A stretch of DNA of 64,000 bases from contig NZ_JAGIAM010000001.1 of NCBI RefSeq assembly GCF_017744835.1, positions 434,001-498,000 of the forward strand, written 5' to 3'. Below the pieces are notes generated by a model, which was given only the letters and a program-made list of their open reading frames with translations, was not told the DNA's origin and searched no databases. The stretch comes from Sphingomonas sp. (lineage in GTDB: Bacteria; Pseudomonadota; Alphaproteobacteria; Sphingomonadales; Sphingomonadaceae). Each line of letters begins with the position of its first letter. Positions within the stretch are counted from its first letter, which is position 1. Positions 27,347-36,281 of the stretch are shown here, in pieces. A program made the translations under genes and the position numbers.

Positions 27347-27744
27347 TAAAATCAATAACTTAGCAGCATCCGACAACGGCCGTACGGAAAATGTACGGAA
27401 AACGTCGTCGGTCGAAATGCGATAAATGAACTCGCACCGGGACGATTCGCCCGGAACAACCGGGTGCATCTCGATCACCGAGCGCCGTCCTATCAGTTGG
27501 GTTACGACGTCGCGGGAGGAAGCCCCAAGCTTTCCGTAGCCAATTGATTTAACACCAACAGCGTTTCCGGCGCTGCTCGCTACCCACCCTTTTCCCCCAA
27601 AAGTCGGGCGAGATTTTGCGACATGATGCGGCACGCCTCGCGGCCGCTTTGCGCCCTAATAGCAGACATTCAGCCTGTCTGCGGGCGATGCCGAAAGCGG
27701 TCGTTGCTGGGCGGAAGCCAAATTTAGCGTGCCGAGCGCGAAGC
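27347..27744. other. Region between tRNA-Arg and the helicase gene, no gene seen
   Basis: About 400 bases of noticeably lower GC than the core genome. The only visible structure is a short direct repeat, GTACGGAAAA twice within 25 bases near 27381-27405, which could be a leftover integrase arm site. A minus-strand frame crosses the area but runs into the tRNA, so it is not trusted. Confidence 0.4.
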
Positions 27745-30700
27745 CTAAGCCGACAGAATAACACGAAACTTACTCTGCGTCGTTTTCATCAAATACAATT
27801 CCGTCGTAGCTAGGAGCTTCAGCGCGTCACTCGGAATGTCGGCCACCGATCCGCCCGGCTGCACGAGCACCATTTCAAACTCGACCTTTGCCCGGCGCGC
27901 CTTCTCGGCGAAGTAAGCAAGGCGGCGCTGATCGCCTTTGAGGAAGCGCGTTTTGCCTTCCTTCGCCCAGGTCTCCTGTCGCCTCCGCAAATCGTCCGAC
28001 AGGCGCTTAATACCGGCATGCTTCGCTGTGATGCTCTTCTGAGCTTGCCCGCAAACAATGTAGAAGTTTCGGATGTCCCGCGACACCCGCGCCTCGTGCG
28101 CTCCTTTGCAATGCACCAGTGCTAACCGGATGGTGGTTTCGTCGACATCCTTGAAGCAAACTAGGTCCGCTGCCTCTCCTGAACCATCATCGTTGATGAT
28201 GAGGTCAAACTCGTCACGGATGTTCTCGAAGGTGCGATATTGGATCGTATTCTGATCGGCGGCCTTGCCCATGGATTCCTTGTTGAGCGGGATGCCGCTC
28301 CAATCCCAAGCCTCCAAGCGATCCTTATCAAACTCACCGGCGCTCAAGGGGGCCGGGATGTGATAGCAATTATATGAGTACGTGCCGTCCGCATATCGGA
28401 CGATCAAGGGATCCTTCCGAAGGTACTCTTCAAATGGGATGGCTTCTGTCCGGTTCTTTTTGAATTGCAAAACCGGGCCGGAAACGTGCTCGTGCTTGTA
28501 CCCTCCCGGGAGACTCTCATCGATCGTCAGCTCATATTCTGAGACGATCGATTCGCTGGAAACCCGGAAGCGAATTGGTCCGTCATCCGCTCGTTCGGCC
28601 AGCTCGAGGTCCACTAACAAGACGGGTATTTCCGTTCCGCCGAAAACGATGAACTGCGTGTTGTTCAACCTCGTCTGCGCCTGCTCTCCCCACTGCAAGG
28701 CGATTGGCGGTGAGTCATAAGGCCGAGGGATCTTTATCGGACGGAGAAAATCTTGGAGCACGTTGCTGGCAGGCTCCTCTTCGGAGGAAACCTTCGCCCA
28801 AGTCGCCTTCGTCCACGTGATCCAGTCTGCGACCGACCCCCCCTTCTGCTGCCAAACTTTTCCTCGGCGCTGCGTTCCACCCCAGATGACCCGGTCGCCG
28901 TTTTCGTAGCCAAGGCACGCCATGTTGTTCAGTTCGGCTTCGGCTTTCTCGATGCTCGCCAGCCCTTCGGTAACGTTGGGACCGAAATACGATGTGAAGC
29001 TGATTGCTCCCACGCGGGATGATCCCAAGCTCTTCACCAAGGGGAGCTCGACGTTGTTCAGAATGCGAAAGATCGGGGTGCCAGTGACAAGCTCTGTGCC
29101 GTCATCGGTTACCGCCTTGGCCATGAGTTCCGAGCGCATGGCGTCATAGTCACTTGCATAGAGTGCAAGCGCGGCTGCCCCCTCGTCCCATCGAAGAACG
29201 ACGAGGTCGTAGATGGTATCAAGGACATTCTGATAATTGCCCCAGGAAACTTCGGCGGCGCGACACACCACGGCGACCAGCGTATGGTCCTGCTCACTCC
29301 AGGCGTACCAGGTCTCGGCGCTCGCAGGCAGGACGGACTTGTATGCCAGCGGGTTCCATTCCTCACACTTGGTGGCGAAGAATTGACAGGAGAGCGCTGG
29401 CCGCAAGTTCCACAACGAGAGTTGCGACCCCAGGTCACCTTTCTCGCGGAGCCCAAAGACCACATCTTGAAGCTTAAGCTCGTCCTCAATCCTATCTTCG
29501 CTCAGGCGGCGGATGAGATGATCCCAATCGGCGCCTTCAGCATAAAGCGCCGCAAGCCTTCTTTCCGCTGCCGGATCGGCGATGTTCGTCACAACCGTGG
29601 CTTCGCCGATCTTTGCAGGATCTCCTTTTCGCGTGAAGCGGCCGATGAATTGCAGCGTGATGGCCAAGGATTTGTGATTGTCGTGAAGGGCAGCAATCTT
29701 GAGATTCGGGAGATCGAAGCCTTCGCCGAGCATATTGACGCAAACGACGATGCGAGCGCCCGCGTCGCCTCGATCGAGAACCTGAGTAAGTGCCTCACGG
29801 TTCGCGAGCGTTCGCCCGGCACCGGAATACACGAGCACAGGATGAAGCTCGGGTGCCATTTCGCCATAAAGGGCGACGAGCCGCTCGGCATGATCTTTAG
29901 ATGCTGTTCTCGCCATGAGCAGATGGTCGAGGTTTAGCTCATCGCGATCTCGTCTGAGCGCCGCGATCGCCGCGGAGGCGATAGCCCGATCCCGGACTTC
30001 CTCCTCGCCATACTCCTCAACGGTGACCAAGTTGATGGAGCGATAATATCCAGCGGCCTGCGCGTCCCCCAGCTTGTAATTGAAGATGATCCTTCCATCG
30101 ATGCGATCACCATTCTGCCGGAACGGTGTCGCGGTAAACTGTGTCACGCGCTTAGTGTTGAATCGAGCCTTCACCCGATCCCACGTCGACGCAGTGACGT
30201 GGTGAGCTTCGTCGACGATCAGGTCCGTGCATTCAGCCGCAAGATAGTCGATCGCCTCGGCGTTCGAACTCTCCAAGGAATTAGGAAGCGCCACGATAAC
30301 GTTGGCGTTATCGACGATGGCCTTCGCCTCATCAATTGAGAGAATGCCGGTGGAGATAACCGCAACCCTAGGCTTGGCGATTTCCTGTGGCACCACTGAA
30401 GCCAGCGGGAGAACGCCGAGGGTGAGGAACTTCCCGGAAATCTGGCCGCGCAACGCGTCGCTCGGCACCATCACCAAAACGCGAGGCAGGCGCCGATAAA
30501 CGAGCGCCGCGAGCATTGTTTCGGTTTTGCCTGTGCCAGTCGGCAGAACCACCGTTGCAGGCTCAAATGCGCTGCCTACCGAGAAGTGCGCAGAGATCGC
30601 ATGTAGTGCACCGATCTGAGGCGTGCGCAGGCCCGGCAATCCCGCGGCCTCGTCTTCGGTCCGGAACTCAAACTTATTCTTCCAAGCCTCCAGAACCTCA

Positions 30701-31041
30701 TCGGGAGTTTGAGCGTATGCCTCCAGCGCTCCCAAGGTCTCCCATTCGATGTCGAAGTTTTCAGGAAACGCCGTTTCGGCAACCTGCGGTGATCTCACGA
30801 TCGGCAACGATGTCGAAGGTCGGCGGGCACCTTTCTTGCGACGAAGCAGGACGTGCGCATAAGGAGGAGGAAGGTTCGTCGAAACCAAATCGAAGTTGGA
30901 AAACTCCGAGGAAGCAATCTTCGCATGCACATCGGCGCCGGCGAACACCCGTTGATAAACGGTGTTCCCCCCAATACGAAGTTTCCTCTCTGGAAGCGGT
31001 GGCAGCTTAAGCGTCCCGCTCCAGTCATCAAATAGGCCCAA
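27745..31041 (-). CDS. SF2 DEAD/DEAH-type helicase with C-terminal nuclease-like domain, defence-associated
   Basis: A 1,098-residue helicase. Motif I is VVLPTGTGKTETMLA (about 164 to 178), motif II LIVDEAHHV (DEAH at 277 to 280), motif III FTATPFR and motif VI QFIGRFTRKGD (464 to 474). The N-terminal 120 residues and the central 490 to 900 part match nothing I recognise. The C-terminal segment has DDGSGEAADLVCFK, then LALVHCKGAHEA and YIVCGQAQKS. The spacing suggests a PD-(D/E)XK-like fold with His in place of the usual acidic residue before Lys. The start is TTG at 31041 with GGGAGG eight bases upstream. It is divergent from hsdM and may serve as the restriction or translocation subunit of that locus; that role is inferred. 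Confidence 0.82.
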   Translation of the reverse strand: MGLFDDWSGTLKLPPLPERKLRIGGNTVYQRVFAGADVHAKIASSEFSNFDLVSTNLPPPYAHVLLRRKKGARRPSTSLPIVRSPQVAETAFPENFDIEWETLGALEAYAQTPDEVLEAWKNKFEFRTEDEAAGLPGLRTPQIGALHAISAHFSVGSAFEPATVVLPTGTGKTETMLAALVYRRLPRVLVMVPSDALRGQISGKFLTLGVLPLASVVPQEIAKPRVAVISTGILSIDEAKAIVDNANVIVALPNSLESSNAEAIDYLAAECTDLIVDEAHHVTASTWDRVKARFNTKRVTQFTATPFRQNGDRIDGRIIFNYKLGDAQAAGYYRSINLVTVEEYGEEEVRDRAIASAAIAALRRDRDELNLDHLLMARTASKDHAERLVALYGEMAPELHPVLVYSGAGRTLANREALTQVLDRGDAGARIVVCVNMLGEGFDLPNLKIAALHDNHKSLAITLQFIGRFTRKGDPAKIGEATVVTNIADPAAERRLAALYAEGADWDHLIRRLSEDRIEDELKLQDVVFGLREKGDLGSQLSLWNLRPALSCQFFATKCEEWNPLAYKSVLPASAETWYAWSEQDHTLVAVVCRAAEVSWGNYQNVLDTIYDLVVLRWDEGAAALALYASDYDAMRSELMAKAVTDDGTELVTGTPIFRILNNVELPLVKSLGSSRVGAISFTSYFGPNVTEGLASIEKAEAELNNMACLGYENGDRVIWGGTQRRGKVWQQKGGSVADWITWTKATWAKVSSEEEPASNVLQDFLRPIKIPRPYDSPPIALQWGEQAQTRLNNTQFIVFGGTEIPVLLVDLELAERADDGPIRFRVSSESIVSEYELTIDESLPGGYKHEHVSGPVLQFKKNRTEAIPFEEYLRKDPLIVRYADGTYSYNCYHIPAPLSAGEFDKDRLEAWDWSGIPLNKESMGKAADQNTIQYRTFENIRDEFDLIINDDGSGEAADLVCFKDVDETTIRLALVHCKGAHEARVSRDIRNFYIVCGQAQKSITAKHAGIKRLSDDLRRRQETWAKEGKTRFLKGDQRRLAYFAEKARRAKVEFEMVLVQPGGSVADIPSDALKLLATTELYLMKTTQSKFRVILSA

Positions 31042-31556
31042 TTCGAGTTCCTCCCGGCCCCTTCAACTTATTTCTCTGTTAGCTCACTATTCAAGAGGCA
31101 AGGATAGCCAATGGCTTGAGAAATAGCTACGCGACCCTCCGGGATATAGACAGCAAGCCCACTGCGCGACGGAACGCTTCTAGCGCCCCAATCCCACCAG
31201 CGATAATGATCGGGCCACGAAGCCGACGGTCCGCCTTCGGTCCCCATCCGTCTCAAAGCTGACGGTCGGCTGTCGGCCCAACTCCTGCCGTTCGGCTTCC
31301 GTAGGGGTCACCATCGTCAAGCGGAAAATGGCGATAATCTGCCATATCGGACGATTTAGCTAACTTCGTCCCCACGTTGCGTCCCACATTTTTGCGCGGC
31401 TTCAGCGGCATGCCGTGACATGTCTTGGGCTTAGACGCTTCGTTCCGCAATCCGTCCCTGATTTCAGAAACGGCTCCGTGAGAAGGCGACTTTCGCTAAG
31501 CCGAATGACCATCTACGAAGAGAGTAGCCGCCCGTACCGGCCCAAGGACCATCTGC
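31042..31556. promoter_or_regulatory. Divergent intergenic region between helicase and hsdM
   Basis: About 515 bases separate the two divergent start codons, long enough for two promoters and control sites. No convincing coding frame is present. No promoter hexamers were assigned with confidence. It is the likely control point for the whole defence locus. Confidence 0.4.
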
Positions 31557-33014
31557 GTGACGCCCTATTCTGACCTCGTTACCCGCCTCTGGCGACTCTG
31601 CAGTCTGCTGCGAAAGGACGGGGTGACTTATCCCCAATACGTGACCGAACTCACCTATCTAATCTTCCTCAAGCTCGCCTCTGAGCGACAAGCCGAAAAC
31701 ATAGCGATACCGGAGGGGCACCGCTGGAGCGACCTACTCGGCAGCGGCGACGATGCGATCCTTGACCGTTACCGCGAGACGCTAGCGATACTAGGCATGT
31801 CACGGCACAGCCGGACCATGCAGGCGGTCTTCGCCGGGGCCGTCACCGTTGTGCGGGACCCGGCGACGCTACGCCGCTTGGTCGATGCTATCGACGGGTC
31901 CGACTGGTTCTCGGACGAACGAGATGCCTTTGGTGACGCCTATGAAGGGCTGCTCCAGAAGAATGCCGAAGAAACCAAGCGCGGCGCAGGTCAGTACTTC
32001 ACGCCTCGCGTTTTGGTGGACAGCATCGTCTCTCTGCTCAAGCCTCGTCCTGGCGAGATCGTGCAGGATCCTGCGGCGGGCACAGGCGGATTCCTTATTG
32101 CGGCGGATCGCGCCCTGCGGGCGGGCTGGCAAGGATCAGAGGAGGCCCTGGCTTTTCAGCGCACAAGCGCGCTGCGCGGTGTAGAAAACGTACTGGACAC
32201 CTATCGCCTGCTTTGCATGAACCTGTATCTGCACGGGATTGAGTCCGAACACGTCCTGATGGGCGACACCCTATCGCAACTCGGCGCCTCTCCCGAGTTT
32301 CAAAACGCCAACGTTATCCTCTCCAATCCCCCCTTTGGACCTTCGGGGGGCACGTCGTCTCGCGAAGACCTTACGATCACTGCGAAATCTGCAAGCTTCC
32401 AGTTGCCTTTTGTAGAGCACTGTATGCGAGCCCTTGCTCCTGGCGGACGGGCGGCGGTCATTATTCCCGACAACGTCCTCTTCGAGGGAGGCAAGGGTAA
32501 GGCACTACGTCAGGCGCTGATGCGGGATTTTGATCTGCACACGATCCTGCGCCTACCTACCGGAATATTCTACGCCCAAGGGGTCCGAACCAATGTGCTG
32601 TTCTTCAGCCGACCGGCGGCCCCGCCGGAGGGAAGCGCGACGGAGGCGGTCTGGATCTACGATCTCCGAGCGGCAGAGGCGGGCAGTGGAGGCAGTGGAG
32701 GTGGCTTCGCCTTGGGCCTCGAAGCGTTCGGCTTGGCATTCGGCGACGATCCGTTTGGTCGGGCACCGCGCGAAGAGGATGGGCCAAACGGTCGATTCCG
32801 CCGGTTCACACGTCAGGCAATCGCGGAACGAGGCGACGACCTCTACATCGTTTGGCTGAATGAGGATGAAAGCGAGGATGAGGCGCTCCAATCGGCGTCT
32901 CCCGATGCCGTCGCCGCCGTCGTAGAACGCCATCTTGTCTCCGCTTTGGGCGAGATCCGATCGCTCATCGACGAACTGGGAGATGATAACGCGGCTTGGG
33001 ATGACCCGGAATGA
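31557..33014 (+). CDS. hsdM: Type I restriction-modification system methyltransferase subunit
   Basis: HsdM is the N6-adenine methyltransferase of type I systems. The 485-residue protein has the N-terminal HsdM helical domain (VTRLWRLCSLLRKDGVTYPQYV, LTYLIFLKLASERQ). The SAM-binding motif follows, GQYFTPRVLVDSIV with DPAAGTGGFLIAADRAL, then the catalytic NPPF in ILSNPPFGPSGG. Start is GTG at 31557 with AAGGA nine bases upstream. The acidic C-terminus overlaps the hsdS start by four bases (ATGA). It opens a four-gene operon that continues through ptuA and ptuB. Confidence 0.95.
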   Translation: MTPYSDLVTRLWRLCSLLRKDGVTYPQYVTELTYLIFLKLASERQAENIAIPEGHRWSDLLGSGDDAILDRYRETLAILGMSRHSRTMQAVFAGAVTVVRDPATLRRLVDAIDGSDWFSDERDAFGDAYEGLLQKNAEETKRGAGQYFTPRVLVDSIVSLLKPRPGEIVQDPAAGTGGFLIAADRALRAGWQGSEEALAFQRTSALRGVENVLDTYRLLCMNLYLHGIESEHVLMGDTLSQLGASPEFQNANVILSNPPFGPSGGTSSREDLTITAKSASFQLPFVEHCMRALAPGGRAAVIIPDNVLFEGGKGKALRQALMRDFDLHTILRLPTGIFYAQGVRTNVLFFSRPAAPPEGSATEAVWIYDLRAAEAGSGGSGGGFALGLEAFGLAFGDDPFGRAPREEDGPNGRFRRFTRQAIAERGDDLYIVWLNEDESEDEALQSASPDAVAAVVERHLVSALGEIRSLIDELGDDNAAWDDPE

Positions 33015-34723
33015 CGCTGCCGGCTGACTGGGCGACGTGCACTCTTGAAGACCTCCTCCACCCGGCGCCCGGCGCAATAGTCGACGGCCCGTTCGGAAGC
33101 GCGTTGAAGTCTAGCGACTATACCTCGCAAGGCTGCCGGGTGATCCGGCTTAACAACATCAACGTCGCTACGTTTAACGACACGGACAAAGCCTATGTGG
33201 ATGTTCGCAGATTTCCCGAACTGCGCCGGCACGAAGCTGTGGCTGGAGACATATTGACGGCTGCTTTGGGGGACCCGCTCGGCCGGTCCTGCCTCGTGCC
33301 TGAGAATCTCGGGTCCGCGATCGTGAAAGCCGATTGCTTCCGCTCAAGGCTTCACCCACGCGTCGACGCCCAACTCATTATGTTCTGGCTCAACAGTCCG
33401 CCGCTCGCGCGATATTTCTCAGAGCACGGCAAGGGCGTGGGAAGAATTCGGATCAACCTCGCTGTCCTCCGAGCCGCGCCCCTACCCCTTCCGCCCGAAG
33501 ATATGCAGGCAGCGCTGGTCGAAAGAATCCGGACTGTCATGGCACGGTCAGAGAACGCCAAGTCGGAAGCGCATCTTGCGCTGAGGGCGGCGAATGCGCT
33601 GAAGGTGAGCGGTCTAAAGGCCGGCGTGACCGGCCAGCTAACGGCGCGATGGCGAGAAACAGCCACCGACGTCGAGACCGTCGATGCCCTTCTCGAGCGG
33701 ATCCCAGCACCGGCCCAGGCGCCGGGTGGACGCAAGCCAACGGACACGCGGATGGCAGGCCAGGCGGGGATCGCCGTCAATGATCCTGGAACGCCTTTGC
33801 CAGAAGGTTGGCGATGGACGCCCCTACTGCGATTGGCGCGCCAGGAAACCGGTCACACGCCGAGCCGGCGACACCCGGAGTATTGGGATGGAGATGTCCC
33901 TTGGCTCGGCATTCGCGACGCCCGCAAACATCACGGTACTGTCATCGACCGGACCGCGCAGACCATCACGGCCGCCGGCCTAGATGGCTCATCCGCGCGA
34001 ATACTTCCGACCCGGACCGTATGTATGTCGCGCACAGCGTCCGTTGGCTACGTCACCATGCTTGGTCGACCTATGGCGACCAGCCAGGACTTCGTGACGT
34101 GGACCTGCTCACCGGCGCTGATGCCAGAGTATCTGCTTTACGCCCTGATGGCCGAAGGAAAGGGCATCCGTCGCTTCGGCAGAGGGTCGACTCACACGAC
34201 AATCTATTTTCCAGAGCTGCGCGCTCTTCATATCGCCTTGCCGCCGATCGAGGAGCAGCAGGCCATCACAAGCCGCATCAAGCGGTTACTCTACCGCGCC
34301 GATATGCTGGAGTCCGAGGCCTCTCGCGCCATAGGCGTAGCGGACGACCTCGTCGTCCGTACCATCACTCAGGCGATGTCGGGTGCCCTTGGCATCGCGA
34401 GTTCGGCCTCAAGTGCCTCCGCCCGATCCCTTCTCGATGACATCGCAGCAGATCGTCTCGCGCTCGAAGTCGAACGCAAGCGTTCGAAACCGAAACGGCG
34501 TACGAATTTGGCCCCTCCTACAATCCAACAAACCCCGGATCCTGTCATGACACCAGATCAGATCATCGCTGCGGTACGCGAGGCCGGCGGCTCGATAGCC
34601 GCGGACGCGCTTTGGAAGTTGAGCGGTCTTCCAATTGACATCTTTTACCGGCGAATCCGGGATGAACTTGCGGCGGGTCGCCTGACCGAGTCGAGTGACA
34701 AGGAGAGGCTGCTTGCGCATTGA
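33011..34723 (+). CDS. hsdS: Type I restriction-modification specificity subunit
   Basis: HsdS carries the two DNA target-recognition domains that guide HsdM. In this 570-residue protein the first TRD spans about 1 to 175 (CTLEDLLHPAPGAIVDGPFGS, RVIRLNNINV, IRINLAVLRAAPLPLPP). The first conserved helix follows (MQAALVERIRTVMARSEN), then the second TRD from about 255 (PLPEGWRWTPLLRLA, DVPWLGIRDA) with helix PPIEEQQAITSRIKRLL. The last 60 residues form an extra winged-helix-like domain (TPDQIIAAVREAGGSIAADA, GLPIDIFYRRIRDE). That domain is also found in some HsdS proteins linked to ATPases. It overlaps the ptuA start by 11 bases. Confidence 0.93.
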   Translation: MTLPADWATCTLEDLLHPAPGAIVDGPFGSALKSSDYTSQGCRVIRLNNINVATFNDTDKAYVDVRRFPELRRHEAVAGDILTAALGDPLGRSCLVPENLGSAIVKADCFRSRLHPRVDAQLIMFWLNSPPLARYFSEHGKGVGRIRINLAVLRAAPLPLPPEDMQAALVERIRTVMARSENAKSEAHLALRAANALKVSGLKAGVTGQLTARWRETATDVETVDALLERIPAPAQAPGGRKPTDTRMAGQAGIAVNDPGTPLPEGWRWTPLLRLARQETGHTPSRRHPEYWDGDVPWLGIRDARKHHGTVIDRTAQTITAAGLDGSSARILPTRTVCMSRTASVGYVTMLGRPMATSQDFVTWTCSPALMPEYLLYALMAEGKGIRRFGRGSTHTTIYFPELRALHIALPPIEEQQAITSRIKRLLYRADMLESEASRAIGVADDLVVRTITQAMSGALGIASSASSASARSLLDDIAADRLALEVERKRSKPKRRTNLAPPTIQQTPDPVMTPDQIIAAVREAGGSIAADALWKLSGLPIDIFYRRIRDELAAGRLTESSDKERLLAH

Positions 34724-36281
34724 CCATCTCGCTGTTCGAAACTTTAAGAACCTTCGCGATGTCCATCTCGATTTTGATGCGTCTCGCTTGGAAACCGTGA
34801 TCATTGGACAGAACGGGACCGGCAAGTCCAACGTGTTGGAAGCCTTAGCGACGATCTTCCGAGATCTCGACGATCCTCGCCGCGAAACTGATTTCGCCTA
34901 CGACATCACTTACCAATGCAAGGGCCGCAAGGTCCGGATCGACCATCGGCATTCAGATGTGGCGAGCACTATCGCGACGATCGATGGCAAGCCGACACCC
35001 ATGAGTGTGATCCGCGCGCGAGACAGCGATTTCCTGCCGAACCACGTTTTTGGGTATTACTCAGGCGAGTCCGACCGGCTGCGCACCATCTTCGACCCGC
35101 CGCAGCGCCGCTTCTACGACGCGGCCATCGAAGTCGGTGCCGATGAAAAATTGGACCCGAGAACGTCCTCCCTGCGACGGCTCTTTTACGTCAGGGAACG
35201 CTACGGCGCGTTAGCCCTCCTGACCTATTTCGCCTTTGCCGACAACGAAGCGCAGGCGTTTCTCAAACGACATTTGGGCGTCGGTCAGTTCGATTCCGCT
35301 CTGCTCACGCTCCGCCGGGCCGAATGGGGCAAGCGGAAGCCCGTCGGCGAGGCTCTGGCCAAGTCGGACAGCCGATTCTGGTACGCCCGGGGCATTGTGC
35401 GCAAGCTGCTGGATGGACTTTGGACCCATTCGCTCACGCCCATCCGACACAAGGAAAGCGTTTCCGAGGACTATCGCCGGGCAGGGGCGTCCGAGGAGCA
35501 GATCTACATCTATCTGAGGGACGAGCAGGCGCTCAGGTCACTCGCCGCGCCGTTTCGCGACGAGCAGACCTTCTTCGCCTATCTCGAAACCCTCGACCTG
35601 TCAGACCTCGTCCGGACTATCCGGATCTGGGTCACGCGGGAAGGTGCTTCGGAGGCCATTCCGTTTCACGAGATCAGCGACGGCGAGAAGCAGTTGCTCA
35701 GTGTCTTGGGGATGATGCGCTTCGCCGCCCATGACGAGTCGCTTTTCCTGCTCGACGAGCCGGACACCCATCTGAACCCGGCGTGGAAATGGAACTACCT
35801 GAGTTTCATTAAGGAGGTCGCTGGCCGCAACGAAAATTGCCACGTCGTAATGACGAGCCACGATCCTCTGACGATCGCTGGCCTTGAGAAGTCCCAGGTC
35901 CAGGTGCTGTTTAGGGGGCGCGACAACGAGGTGAAGGCGGCGCAGCCTGCTGTCGACCCGAAAGGGCTCGGCGTGTCAGGTGTGCTGCGCCAGATCTTTG
36001 GCATGGCGACGACACTGGATGCCGAAACCCAAAAGCTGGTCGACGATCGTAACGCACTGCTCGCCCTGCCGACACGCACCGAGCTCGAAGAGGCCGATCT
36101 GTTTGCGCTGAACAACAAGCTGGACTCCCTCGGGCTCGCTTACCAGAGCGGCAATCCCGCTTTCGAAGACTTCCTGCGTTCCATGCATAGGGCTGACCAA
36201 GGAGGGCGCGGCCCTTACACGCCTGAAGAGGTCGAAGCGCAGAACCGCTTCATGCAGGAGATCGTTGAGGGTCTTCGGTGA
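34713..36281 (+). CDS. ptuA: Septu-like AAA/ABC-type ATPase (PtuA)
   Basis: A 522-residue RecF/SMC-like ATPase. The N-terminal LAVRNFKNLRDVHLDF leads into Walker A IIGQNGTGKSN (about 30 to 40). The signature motif ISDGEKQLLSVLG comes late, followed by Walker B SLFLLDEPDTHLNP and the switch His in VVMTSHDPL. The long middle part is mostly helical. In Septu systems PtuA forms a ring-like complex that holds the nuclease PtuB and responds to phage infection. The chosen start is TTG at 34713 because GGAG lies seven bases upstream and it gives M-RIDHLAVRNF; a longer frame begins at 34695. It overlaps hsdS by 11 bases and ptuB by four (GTGA). Confidence 0.85.
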   Translation: MRIDHLAVRNFKNLRDVHLDFDASRLETVIIGQNGTGKSNVLEALATIFRDLDDPRRETDFAYDITYQCKGRKVRIDHRHSDVASTIATIDGKPTPMSVIRARDSDFLPNHVFGYYSGESDRLRTIFDPPQRRFYDAAIEVGADEKLDPRTSSLRRLFYVRERYGALALLTYFAFADNEAQAFLKRHLGVGQFDSALLTLRRAEWGKRKPVGEALAKSDSRFWYARGIVRKLLDGLWTHSLTPIRHKESVSEDYRRAGASEEQIYIYLRDEQALRSLAAPFRDEQTFFAYLETLDLSDLVRTIRIWVTREGASEAIPFHEISDGEKQLLSVLGMMRFAAHDESLFLLDEPDTHLNPAWKWNYLSFIKEVAGRNENCHVVMTSHDPLTIAGLEKSQVQVLFRGRDNEVKAAQPAVDPKGLGVSGVLRQIFGMATTLDAETQKLVDDRNALLALPTRTELEEADLFALNNKLDSLGLAYQSGNPAFEDFLRSMHRADQGGRGPYTPEEVEAQNRFMQEIVEGLR

